A DNA stretch of 64,000 nt from Luzula sylvatica (GCA_946800325.1 OX326961.1:15622215-15686214), one strand, 5' to 3'. Positions 22,571 through 33,975 are shown, numbered from the stretch's first letter. Translations and numbers: made by a program. Notes: generated from the letters alone by a model not told the origin.

Positions 22571-25500
22571 ATCTTTTCATTGTAAAATTTCACGGATCAA
22601 GTGATACTTTCTGAGTATGTGCTTGGAGCGATGATGTGCCCTCGGTTCTTTGGATTGTGCTATTGCGCCCGTATTGTCGCAATACACAACTACAGGTTCC
22701 GAGATAATCGGGACTACTCCAAGTTCGGACACAAACTTCTTGATCCATACCGCCTCCTTTGTCGCTTCAGAAGCCACAATATACTCCGATTCAGTTGTAG
22801 AGTCTGCTATCGTGGGTTGTTTGGAACTCTTCCATACTACCGCTCCACCATTTAGACAAAACACGTATCCACTTTGTGATCGAAAGTCATCGACACATGT
22901 TTGGAAACTGGCGTCGGTATAGCCTTTAATGACCAACCCGGATGTCTTTCCACCATAAATTAGAAATTGATCCTTAGTTATTCGCAAGTACTTAAGGATG
23001 TTCTTAACTGCGATCCAATGCATATCCCCTGGATTAGATTGGTAACGCGAAACGACGCTCAATGCATACGACACATCGGGGCGCGTACAAATCATGGCAT
23101 ACATAATTGATCCAACCGCTGAAGCGTATGGAGCAATACTCATCGCATTCTTATCCTTGCTCGATGTCGGACATTGAGTTTTAGAATACGATATGCCACT
23201 CGACATTGGAAGAAGTTCTTTCTTTCAATCTTGCATTGAAAACCGTTTCAATACTTTGTCGATGTACGTGTTTTGACTCAAGCTGAGTAACTTCTTGGAT
23301 CTATCTCTATAAATCTTGACGCCTAATATATAAGCGGCCTCGCCCAAATCTTTCATAGCGAAACGAGTATTTAAATACTTTTTAACATCCGAGAGCATCG
23401 GAATGTCGTTTCCTATTATCAAGATGTCGTCTACATATAGTACAAGAAATACTACGCAGCTCCCACTAACCTTCTTGTATACATAAGGTTCCTCTACATT
23501 TTTCACGAAGTTATATTCGCTTATAACTTCATCGAAACGTATGTTCCAACTCCGAGAAGCTTTCTTCAATCCATAAATGGATCATTGCAGCTTGCACACT
23601 TTATCCGGATTCTTTGAATCGACAAAACCCTCGGGCTATGTCATGTACACATCCTCTTGTAAATTCCCGTTAAAGAATGCAGTTTTGACATCCATTTGCC
23701 AAATCTCGTAGTCATAACACGCAGCGATGGCAAGTAAGGTCCGTATGGATTTAAGCATTGCTACGGGTGAAAATGTTTCTTCATAGTCGACACCATGAAT
23801 TTGTTTGAAACCTTTCGCCACAAGCCGTGCCTTATAAGTGTTTACATTCCCATCCATGTCGGTCTTCTTCTTGAAGACCCACTTGCATCCCACTGGTTTA
23901 ACCCCGGGAGGTGGATCAATCAAGTTCCAAACTTTATTATCGTACATGGATTGAATCTCGGATTTCATGGCAGTATGCCACTTTTTGGAATCCTCGCTTT
24001 TCATAGCCTCGTGATAAGATGTCGGCTCATCATCTATGAGTTCGACTTCATCGTCATTTGCCACGATAAAACCATATCGTATAGGCTCTTGACGAATCCT
24101 ATCCGATCTACGAATTGTGCCTTGTGCACTTGACTCCGGATCCTCAACATTTGACGGAACCGGATCAATGTTCATCGGTTCAATATTCGTTTGTTGGTCT
24201 GGAATCTCTTCGAGTTCTATTCTATTTCCATCCATTCTTTTAGATATGAATTCCTCCTCTAGGAAGGTACCTCCACGAGCAACAAACACTTTGTTCTCGT
24301 ATGGGTGATAGAAATAGTATCTCTTAGTTTCCTTGGGATAATCGACAAATAAACATTTTTCAGATTTGGGATCGAGTTTATCCGCAATTAATTTGCGGAC
24401 ATAAGCTTCACATCCCCAAATCTTCACATAAGACAACTTCGGAACTTTTTCGGTCCACATCTCATATGGTGTCTTAGGTATCGATTTAGAAGGTATGCGG
24501 TTCAATAAGAAAGCCGCCGTCTCTAGGGCATATCCCCAAAACGATTTTGGGAGGGAAGTTTGACTCATCATGGATTGAACAATGTTCAACAAGGTCCGAT
24601 TCCTCCTCTCGGACATGCCATTCCATTGTAGCGTTCCTGTCGGAGTCCATTGTGGAACTATTCCACAATCTTTTAGATGGTCTTCAAACTCATAGCTCAA
24701 ATATTCGCCTCCTCGGTCCGATCGAATGCTTTAATTTTCTTGCCAAGCTAATTTTCAACTTCGTTTTGAAACTCTTTGAACTTATCAAAAGTTTCCGCTT
24801 TGGCATGCATCAAATAGATATAACCATATCAACTATGATCGTCCGTAAACGTAACAAAGTATCGATAGCCTCCTAGTCTTTCCTTGATGCTCATCGGTCC
24901 AGACACATCCGAATGTATGAGTTCCAATAAGTCGTTGGACCGCTCTCCGACCTTGGAGAACGGTGCCTTTGTCATCTTGCCAAGCAAACAAGATTCGCAA
25001 TTCTCAAATGAATCAAATTCAAAAGAGTCTAGCAATCCATTTTTATGGAGTCTAGCCATGCGTTTCTCATTCACATGACCTAGACGACAATGCCAAAAGA
25101 AAGTTTGATTATCAACTTTAGGTTTAATCCTTTTCGCATTAACATTAAAGATAGACTCATTATTTCCGTGATCGAGATCCAATACATAAAGACCATTTTC
25201 TAATAGAACATTTCCATAGATAATAGAATTCTTACATATTGTAAATTCATTATTCCTAATAACAAATTCATAGCCATCCTTGGCTAGTTTCGACACACTT
25301 ATTAAGTTCTTACATAACGATGGTACAAAATAACAATTATTTAGTACTAATATGAGTCCACTTGGCAAAGTAAGATTATAAACGCCAACGGTTAAAGCAG
25401 CAACTTTTGCTCCATTCCCGACGCGTAAATCCACCTCGCCTCGCGCCAATGTTCCACTATTACTTAGACACTGCATATTACGACAAATATGAGTTCCACG

Positions 25501-26352
25501 TCCGGTATCTAATACCCAGTTATTCATAGTTGAAAGATTAACTTCGATAACGTTAATACCAGAGAGACCGGCTTCTGAAACCGCTTTGCCCTTCTTCACC
25601 TCCTCGAGGTAAGACTTGCAATTACGCTTCCAATGTCCAGCCTTGTGACAATGGTAGCATGTCTCATCCTTGGATTTCTCCTTTCCCTTTTTATTCGGCT
25701 TCGAACGTTTCTTAGCCGAACTACCCTTGGACATTGATCTCTTACGATCCTTATTCTGAATCGTGAGAACATTCCAGGCAACTCTTGCCTTGTTCTCCCC
25801 GGATGTTTTCAACATCTCCGACTCAAAATTCTTGAGCATTCCATGAAGCTCAGGGATCGTCTTATCCATCGAATGCATGTGATAATTAGTCACAAACGGA
25901 GAAAACATTGGAGGAAGTGCACATAAAATCAAATCTTGTTGCATGATCTTCGACAATTTTTCTCCTAGCTTCTCTAGACGGTCTATGAGAGCTTGCACTT
26001 TCAAAATGTGAGTACTCACCGAAGACCCCGAAGGCATCTTACAGTTTACCAACTCTTTGAGTGTATTGAACCGTTCAATACGCTCCTGCTCTTGGAACAT
26101 TTCCTTGAGCACGATGTTTATCAAGTGGGCATCCGAGTCCTCATACTGTTTTTGAAGACTTGCGTCCATACATGCCAACATGAGGCACGTAACATCATTT
26201 GAGTCCTTCTTAAGTTTCTCAAACGCGGCCTTTTCATCGGCCGTAGCTTCGGGGCTTGGTTCCACTAGTTCCGTATCCAATACGTGGCTTTAACCCTCTT
26301 GCCTAAGAATAATTCTTAGGTTTCGGTGTCAATCTAGATAGTTCCGGCCCAC
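22571..26352 (-). pseudogene. gag-pol: Copia gag-pol of the old element, at least seven stops and a frameshift
   Basis: Read on the minus strand it runs from the gag N-terminal region (NYLD*HRNLRIILRQEG) through the zinc knuckle CYHCHKAGHWKRNC, protease LDTGRGTHIC and integrase (HSDVSGPM, then SERRNRTLLNIVQ after a frameshift near 24725). Reverse transcriptase follows (WVFKKKTDMDGNVNTYKARLVAKG, MDVKTAFFNG, catalytic YVDD in LYVDDILIIGND), then RNase H (GYTDASF, STTESEY). Stops include 24829-24831, 23636-23638, 23582-23584, 23225-23227 and 22577-22579. Most are TGA where relatives have CGA, or TAG for CAG. The frame is cut at the junction with the second Copia at 22570. Not functional. Confidence 0.9.
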
Positions 26353-26734
26353 TAGCTTATCCTTTTATAATACCGATCTAATCGATAAAGTGTTGGTGTT
26401 GATACAAGACATATTCTACAAATGAAATAAAAGATTGTATTACTAACGTTGCATACTTATCTTATAGACTTATATGATAATTATTTAACAGTGTTATTTT
26501 ATCGAATCGATAACCCTCATACCGATACGGGACTCCAAGTCCATAACACTCAAGACCCATATTTCACGATCCTCCCAAAAGTTGCTTTGGCAGACGGGTG
26601 GGATTTCGCTATTTAGGTAGAATTATATCCAATCGCATCCAATACGACTCTTAAATTTGTATAGGATTTCGGTGATGGATCGTATCATATACAATCCCAT
26701 TTCCGTGTGTGCATCCTATCGATGCCCCAAACTC

Positions 26735-26925
26735 CAATCAAGTCGGCTTTGGCCTTAACACTTATTGGCTTGGACGGTTAAGTCACAACCATACTCAACG
26801 TATCGTTCAAATAAACTACTAATAAGTCGGCTTTGGCCTTAACCCTTATCAGTCCCTACTTAACGCTTGCCACTCCATCGATAGCTACAATAACCCATGT
26901 CGGCTTTGGCCTTAACCCATGTGAG
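26735..26925. repeat. Three GTCGGCTTTGGCCTTAAC leader repeats
   Basis: Copies at about 26741, 26824 and 26898, 75-80 bp apart, in the untranslated leader of the old Copia. The non-coding LTR element has a comparable CTTCCTTTGGGCCG repeat in its own internal region. Confidence 0.7.
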
Positions 26926-27210
26926 ACGTAGTATCGAACATTGTGGTTGTGAATATGGAAGGCATTTCCATGACTTAAGTATTATGAGGGGTCATGATAT
27001 TCATGTTTTGATTTCGTGATATAAGCATATTATATCACAATCACAAGATTTTTAAATGCATATGCACTAACTAGGGAGACTAATTATTCTAAATAATTAC
27101 TTATTTATATGCTAGTATGAGTGATGCCGAATCTATCGATATAAAGAACTCAAAATTTCGAGCTTTGTAACCAAAGTTATTGCGAAAACAAAATCAACAT
27201 CCAGAGACAC

Positions 27211-27643
27211 TTCCGTTGTAACGGACCTAAGTTCCGTTACAACGGACCAAACTGCGATTTCTGGATCACAATCCAGAAACATCTCCGTTGTAACGGACCA
27301 TAGTTCCGTTACAACGGACCAACACGTGAATTCTGGATAAAAATCCAGAAACATTTCCGTTATAACGGACCTATGTCCGTTACAACGGACCTCAAAATAA
27401 GCCATAGGCATCCCCACATCCTCGTATTCCATATAAGGTCCGTTACAACGGAACTCCTAGTCCGTTGTACCGGACTATGCGTTATTCACAATTATCCCAC
27501 ATCCTCATATCACATATGAGGTCCGTTACAACGGAACTCCTATTCCGTTGTAACGGACTATGTGTTTTCTGCAGTTTTTCCCCAAATACTCATATCTCAT
27601 ATGAGGTCCGTTACAACGGAACTCCTGGTCCGTTGTAACGGAC
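27211..27643. repeat. Twelve CCGTTGTAACGG/CCGTTACAACGG sites in the Copia leader
   Basis: Six pairs of near-palindromes. In most pairs one member has a GT centre and the other an AC centre, so members are reverse complements of each other and the pair itself forms a larger inverted repeat. The pairs repeat with a period of about 75-115 bp with CTGGAT-AATCCAG or CATATGAGG between them. Confidence 0.92.
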
Positions 27644-27897
27644 TATGTGTTTTCTGCAGTTTTTCGCAGTTTCTTATGTTTTCGCTCGTTTTCAAAAAGA
27701 CAAATCATGAAACCTTTTCACGATCATTGCTAGATACTCTCAATCAACCTTTGATTGATCTCTAGTGAATTCCACTTGTGATTTTAACGAAATTGACTTT
27801 CTATATATTTAGCATCATGCAAACGGGTACGAACTTTGATAACCCGTGCGTATATCGAATATACGACTATGATTCGACTTTCGAATCGATGGCGATC

Positions 27898-27909
27898 GCT
27901 CTGATACCA
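27898..27909 (-). other. Primer binding site (initiator-Met tRNA)
   Basis: GCTCTGATACCA on the plus strand, one base from the LTR at 27911. Confidence 0.9.
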
Positions 27910-27910
27910 C

Positions 27911-28846
27911 TGTAGGGAAATTATCCCGTCCCCGGGCCCGCGCAGCGGATATGAAGGCCCGATCCGGTTCCCAAAATCCGAGATCACGCCTCGACTTCGA
28001 GAGTACGATGTAAAGAAGGATAGTTCATTACCGGCGTGAAATTGATCACGCTCGAAGGGTTGATCGCTTATCCTCCTTTCTCCTTGTCACGTTGGTGACA
28101 AAACGCGCGTCCCACACCCACACGTCTCTCACCGCTTCGTCGTTGACAGTTTTCGCTCATTCGGTTTGATCACAATCGAAGAGCCACAAGTGTCACTCCT
28201 CTACTCGTATCCACCGTGAGTCGTAGCACCTCGGTTACGGGTATACCTACCTGCCTAGACGATATACCGGTAAACTTGCTTGATTGAATTGATTCTCTAA
28301 ATCGAGAAAAACTGTTTTTCTCGTTTCTCTCTTTTTTCACCTTTTCAAGGACTGAATAGACTAAATGGAGGAGAGAGAAACATCCTATATATACTACATA
28401 GGATTAGGATGGGCCAAAAGGTATGCATATCTACTATACACCTTTCCAAACAGAAAACTGCATGTACCCTTTCAGTATTCTGTCAAAACGAAATTGTTAA
28501 ATCTTTTGAACCGACTTCAAACCTTCACGAACGTTGTAGATAATCTTATAATCTTTCTAACCCAATTGTCCCAGCCCAATTGGAGTTCGGATGCAAAAGG
28601 TATGACAGTTTTACTAACTGTATGTCAAACTGTTGCACCCTTTCGGTATTCCATTAAAACGACACTGATACATCGTTCAAATGAAATATATTTCTTCATA
28701 AAAGTTCTAGATAATCTTATTATCTATCTAAACCAATTTGAACCATTCAAATTGGATTCATTAAATGAAAGTTATGCCCACGAACGCGTACGTTCATTTA
28801 TCCTTGTGTACACTTTTACGGTTGATCCGAAACTGTATTTCTTTCA
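27911..28846 (-). repeat. 5' LTR of the old Copia, 936 bp
   Basis: Starts TGTAGGG next to the primer site; ends CTTTCA before the ATTTA duplication. A minus-strand TATA (TATATATAGG, about 28384-28393) supports the orientation. U3 holds an imperfect duplication of about 165 bp (about 28458-28620 and 28628-28775) built on CCCTTTC(A/G)GTATTC and AGATAATCTTAT. An open frame across it (28365-28949) is accidental. Confidence 0.8.
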
Positions 28847-28851
28847 ATTTA

Positions 28852-29260
28852 TTCATGTAGATATTTGGTCGCAAAATAACCATACAAACTTAGCTACTCC
28901 GAGTTTAATCATGTACATAATTCATCACGAAATAACCATACATCTTTGACAACCCTGAATAAATTAAGAAAATAAAACAATTAACATAATAGCATGAACA
29001 ATAAGGATTGTTGAATGCGAAATACATGGGTACATCTACAAATGCGAAATACCAAGACGAATTTGAAATACAAATATAATATAAGAATATAATTATGAAT
29101 TACAAGTATGATACGAATTTGAATAAGAATATGCTTACGAATTACGACTCACGAATACAAAACACCAAATATGGAATGCAACATAGAAGTAAAAGCACAA
29201 ATACCAATACGAAGTAACTACGAATACGAAAACGATCGCCATCATCATCATCACCATCAT

Positions 29261-29302
<42 letters not shown>

Positions 29303-29869
29303 GCCATTGTTCTCTCGATTTTGCCAATGATGTATAAAAAATTGACAAATTTTACAACAAGAACTGTTTGAATTGTTCGAGAAAGTCGTCTCTGGAACAA
29401 TTCAAATAGTACTTGCTGTAAAATTTATAAATATCATGATTTACTGAGACAAACATACAATACTTGGAGATTTCATTCTTAAATGAAAATGTTTGTTTGT
29501 TCGGAAGTATTTAATTGTGTACTCTTTTCATAACGCAATTAATTAAAACTTTGTATTGTTGTAATACTTTTATTTCTTTTATTATTAGAAGTTATTTAAT
29601 ATTATATATTTTTTTGGTTGTGAAATAATTTTGTTTTGTGCGTTGTATTCCTTTTTGTTACGTACGATGTATTCATAATTTGCTTATATCATTCGCGCAA
29701 TCAACATATATGATATATATTTATTTCAATTCGAGAAATTATACTAAATTACAACATTAAATAAAAAAGGCAAAAAAAACAAAAAAAGAATTAATATATC
29801 ATAAAAAATAATCACAAACTCGAGAATACCCGGGCGACTCCTGCACAATTGCGCGGGGGGAGAAGCTAG
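28852..29869 (+). mobile_element. Helitron-like 3' part, ending CTAG at 29869
   Basis: AT-rich segment with GAATACGAAT-type words ending in a GC-rich stem region (CCCGGGCG ... CAATTGCGCGGGGGG) followed by AGAAGCTAG and then T. A hairpin about 5-10 bp before CTRR and insertion before T are the hallmarks of Helitron 3' ends. The 5' end (A/TC) cannot be fixed; part may lie before 20108. Confidence 0.5.
29240..29304. repeat. (ATC)n microsatellite
   Basis: About 20 near-perfect ATC/CAT triplets. The poly-His/poly-Ile frames through it are artefacts. Confidence 0.95.
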
Positions 29870-30690
29870 TTGCCATGATGATTGGTTCAATTAACCTGCA
29901 TGATGAGAACCATAATATAAATGATCTCATTGAACATTATTGCTCTGTTTATTGCTCATCAACGATTCATCATAAAATCTACAATATATGTGCATCATGC
30001 ACATACCGCCCAGGTTGTTTGGATTGCAACCGCAAACAAGAATAAAAAACACACACGAACACAAAGATTTTTACATGAAAATTTCGAAGAAAAAAAATCA
30101 TGGCCGCCGGTGCTCGAACTATTTTACTATACTAGAGAAAGAGAAAATATTATTGTTGATATTTGTTGGAATGAATGAAACTAGCCTAGTCCCTCTATTA
30201 ATAGCTAAGTCCTACTCAATACATGAAAATAATCATTGTATTAATTACCGCATTTTCCAATTTCCTAATTTGTTGAGTTTCTAGAAGTCGCCATACCATA
30301 ACATAAAGTTATGTAATACGATGCTTATAAAATAAAGGGAAGGTAATTATAATCTATAATCAAGTATATTTGTTTCGAAATTGAAGTCTAAAAATACTTC
30401 ATTTCATGTATGAAAGCTTAGTGCATGAGATGGGCCAAAATTGTACATGCAACTTATTAATCCTACTAATACAATTTATAAACAACGTTCTCCTAATCTA
30501 GAGTGCCACGTCACTTTCTAAACCCAATCGGATTTTGAAAACATGCTTACTACAATTAATTTATACTAATTTGTGTCCCCGCCTCTTCACCTGACGGCTC
30601 CTCTTTGCCCATCTTCTCCAACGCGCATCCTCTCTGCTATTCTCAGACTCGAATATTGATTACCCCTTTAAACAAAGCTCTGCCTCAGAT
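29870..30690. other. AT-rich spacer, no supported gene
   Basis: Short frames only. Nothing recognised. Confidence 0.4.
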
Positions 30691-30990
30691 ATGACTGCAT
30701 CAGCCACTACATCTATAGTGAAAAAACTCGATAGTTCTGTTCTAGGAAATGGAAGTCGTATTATCAAAGGAGTAGCATGCAATCATCTCCTTTCTTTGAA
30801 ATAAATCTGGTCGGATTTTGTTCGATTAAATGGTAAAATGTTTGGTATCAACCTGACCCTAAATTAGAAGTCAGGGAGTCATTAGTGGATCCTGCACAAG
30901 CAGGATCTGCGGAGGACGAAGAACAAATCCGAAGTGGTGATGAATTTTTTTGAGGGTGCATTCACTGAAGAACATCTATCTGAGGTTTGA
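30691..30990 (+). pseudogene. Possible captured gene fragment beside a Helitron end
   Basis: Reads MTASATTSIVKKLDSSVLGN, then GVACNHLLSLK, a stop, IWSDFVRLNGKM, then in another frame WYQPDPKLEVRESLVDPAQ and FFEGAFTEEHLSEV, with a donor-like GAGGTTTG at the end. The codon texture is protein-like but broken by stops and frameshifts. I do not recognise the protein. It abuts the Helitron-type terminus at 30998. Confidence 0.35.
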
Positions 30991-30997
30991 TTTCATA

Positions 30998-33137
30998 CTA
31001 GAAGAATACTCGCGCTACGCGACGAGAATGTAAATTATGTTTTTTTATTGTAATACATATTACACATTTGTATGATAATATTAATCATTTAATCTTAAAA
31101 TCGAGTTATTGGAATTAATCTATCCATTATTATTCATATATTACAATTATTTTACATTATGATAACAATAAATCTCATTTTTTAATCAAATAATAATAAT
31201 TACATTAGTGTCATTATATAATATATATAAGAATAAGATATAACGAAATTTTACGAAAAAACATAACAGCAAATATTATATCGTTGTTCACAATATTTCA
31301 TACAATATCAAACATTTAAAACAATGAATCATACAACATATGTAGTAACACATTATTAATTATATAGTAGTAATAATTTTTATTGATTCAAAATGCAATG
31401 AAAAATATAAAATAATATAAAACTTAATAGTTCAAGTAATTTAATAAATAATATCAAAATTTAATTTATAATAAACATAAATACAAATTATTTTTTATCA
31501 TATGATTTTTTATTTATTTTACATTTCGTAAAATAACAATACAATTTGATAGGTATTTGTAAGTTTAAAAATTTATTTAGATGGATACAATATTTTTTAA
31601 TTCTATCACGTTTTGAAAAAAAATTGTTTGCTTACAAAACCAAATGTAACCTACTTAGTATTATATGAGATTCTTATAGTTATAACTTTTAAAAAATAAA
31701 TAATAGTACTTAAAAAATCTATTATGCAAATAAAATTCTTAAAAATATTTATCCACCCCCTTATTTTGCACTTATCATTCAGGCTCCTCATTAAGCCACA
31801 TCATCATGCTTATCATGATTATTAACCATTAAATTGTGTGATGTGGCTTCATCATATCCATTGATATTATATTTGATCATTTAAGACATGCATTTTGTAT
31901 GACAATTTTTAAGTATTAATTTGAACCATTATATGTAGTGATATGATTTAATCTCAATCATTAATTTTTTGTTAGATTTTATGAAGATCATATTTTGTGT
32001 ATCCATTTATGTGTTATTATTTTACACCATGTCTTAAGGATTCTTAGAAAGCCACATCATCCTACATTAATGACGTGGCCTATTATTATTGGTTAGCCAA
32101 GTCTAATCAATTGTTTAACATTTCACATAAAATTACATGATCAAATGTGAATGCAAGGGAATATGAAAAGTTTATATATAAAATACTAATAATTTAATAT
32201 ATAATATTATAAAACATACAACATATATTAATATTATTTTTAGAAAATTAATTTTATAAACCCATCAAATATGGCCATTTTAATTTTCTCTTTATTTTGA
32301 TATCCATATTAGCATAGTTCATACATACCTTTTTCATAATTTCAATTTGTAAAGATATTATGTAAGAAAATACAATGCAAACAAATAAATATTTACATAA
32401 TAGATTTTTAAGAATTTTATTTGCATAATAGAATTTTTAAGTATTATTATTTATTTGTTATAAAAATCATGACAATAAGAATCCCATATAATACTAAGTA
32501 AATTATATTTATATTTTTAAGCAAACAAAACTTTTTCAAAAAATAATAGAATTAAAAAATAGGGTATCCATATAAATAACTTCTTAAACTTATAAACACC
32601 TATCAAATTGTATTTTTATTTTACAAAATGAAAAATGAAAAATCATATAATATAAAATAATTTGTATTTATGTTTATTATAAATTAAATTTTGATATTAT
32701 TTATTAAATTACTTCCACTATTAAGTTATATATTATTTCATATTTTCCAATGCATTTTGAATCAATAAAAATTATTAGTATTGTATAATTAATAATGTGT
32801 TACTACATATGTTGTATGATTCATTATTTTAATATTTGATATTGTATGAAATATTGTGAACAATAATATAATATTTGTTGTTATGTTTTTTTGTAAAATT
32901 ATATTATACCTTATTTTTATATATTAAATATAACTATTATTATTTGATTAAAAAAATTAAATTTTTTGTTATCATAATGTAAAATTATTGCAAAATATAT
33001 GAATAATCATAAATAAATGAATTCATGTAACTTTATTTTAAGATGATATTATTATTACTATCATACAAATGTGTAATTTGTATTACAATGAAAAACATAA
33101 TTTACATGTTCACCGCGTAGCGCGAGTATTCTCCTAG
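30998..33137. mobile_element. Palindromic Helitron-like element with a 3' terminus at each end
   Basis: Left arm (30998 to about 31752) and right arm (about 32390-33137) are inverted copies, about 750 bp, diverged by scattered substitutions and small indels. Both outer ends read, toward the outside, CGCGTAGCGCGAGTATTCT, then C(T)CTAG and T: a Helitron-type hairpin plus CTAG. The centre is a 640-bp segment that reappears inverted next door (33146-33802). No coding capacity, very AT-rich. Confidence 0.65.
31753..32390 (+). repeat. Dispersed AT-rich repeat X, copy 1
   Basis: Starts CCACCCCCTTATTTTGCACTT and ends near AAGAAAATACAATGCAAAC. Contains several GCCACATCATCATGC-type words. Inverted copy at 33146-33802. 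Confidence 0.7.
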
Positions 33138-33145
33138 TATTATGT

Positions 33146-33802
33146 AAAAATGTATTTTTTTGCATTGTATTGTCTTACATAATATTTTTACAAATTGAAA
33201 TTATGAAAAACGGTACGTATGAACTATACTAATATGAATATCAAAATAAAGAGAAATTAAAATGAATATATTTGATGAGTTTATAAAATTAAATTTCTAA
33301 TAATAATACTAATATTTGTTGTATGTTTATAATATTACATATTAAATTATTAGTATTTCATATATAAACTTTTCATATTCCATTACATTCACATTTGATC
33401 ATGTAATCTTACGTGAAATGTTAAACAATTGATTGGACTTGGTCTAATATGATTCTAACCAATAATAAAATGCTACATCATTAATATAGGATGATATGGC
33501 TTTCTAAGAATGCTTAAAACATGGTGTAAAATAATGACACACAAATGACTACACAAAATATGATCTTCAAAAAATCTAACAAAAATATTACTGATTGAGA
33601 TTAAACCACATCACTACATCTACTGGTTCAAATTAATACTTAAAAATATTCATACAAAATGCATGTCTTAAATGATCATATATAATATTAATGTATGTGA
33701 TGAAGTCATATCACACGAATCTAATGGTTAATAATCATGATAAGCATGATGATGTGGCTTCATGAGGAAGCTCAAAGATAGGTGAAAAATAAGGGGGTTG
33801 GT
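33146..33802 (-). repeat. Dispersed AT-rich repeat X, copy 2 (inverted)
   Basis: Reverse complement of 31753-32390 with moderate divergence; starts GCATTGTATTGTCTTACATAA and ends AATAAGGGGGTTGG. Confidence 0.7.
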
Positions 33803-33896
33803 AAATTAATACTATTCTTTAAAGTTTAATGAATCTCACCAAAATTTGACACGTGTCGTTCACGTACAAATAACTAAAAGTATAAGTATGAACAAA

Positions 33897-33975
33897 TAAC
33901 ATTGGTAGCGCACGTGGTAAATGCTTTCGCTCTTTGAGCCGCTGACCTCGGTTCGAATCCCAGGATTCACAAGTT
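33897..33975 (+). other. tRNA-related SINE head
   Basis: TAGCGCACGTGG fits a polymerase III A box and GGTTCGAATCC, about 40 bp on, is a perfect B box, with tRNA-like sequence between. The ends cannot pair as an acceptor stem, so this is not a tRNA gene. A diverged relative (TAGTGCACATGGTAG) lies near 34052. Confidence 0.55.

Larger units (their letters stand above)
20108..28846 (-). mobile_element. Old Copia element, minus orientation, with foreign insertion/rearrangement
   Basis: The left end starts TGTAGGGAAATTATCCC and the right end finishes TTTCTTTCA; both are flanked by the 5-bp direct repeat ATTTA (20103-20107 and 28847-28851). The right LTR (27911-28846) is complete. The left one keeps only its last 333 bp (20108-20440), after which the 3' end of another Copia (20441-22570) is joined. 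Between them lie a leader with unusual repeats, a mutated gag-pol and the primer site 27898-27909. The rest of the 3' LTR and the end of RNase H are lost. Confidence 0.85.

Noticed and set aside
14999..27643. CRISPR-like arrays of palindromic repeats
   Set aside because: Spacing is irregular, repeats are only 12-18 bp, no cas genes are present, and the setting is plant retrotransposons.
28365..28949. 194-residue open frame
   Set aside because: It lies across the U3 of a Copia LTR and its outer flank, antisense to the element, with no protein-like features.
29171..29371. Frame encoding His and Ile runs
   Set aside because: Produced by the ATC microsatellite.
33897..33975. A genuine tRNA gene
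   Set aside because: Internal A and B boxes are good, but the ends do not pair into an acceptor stem.
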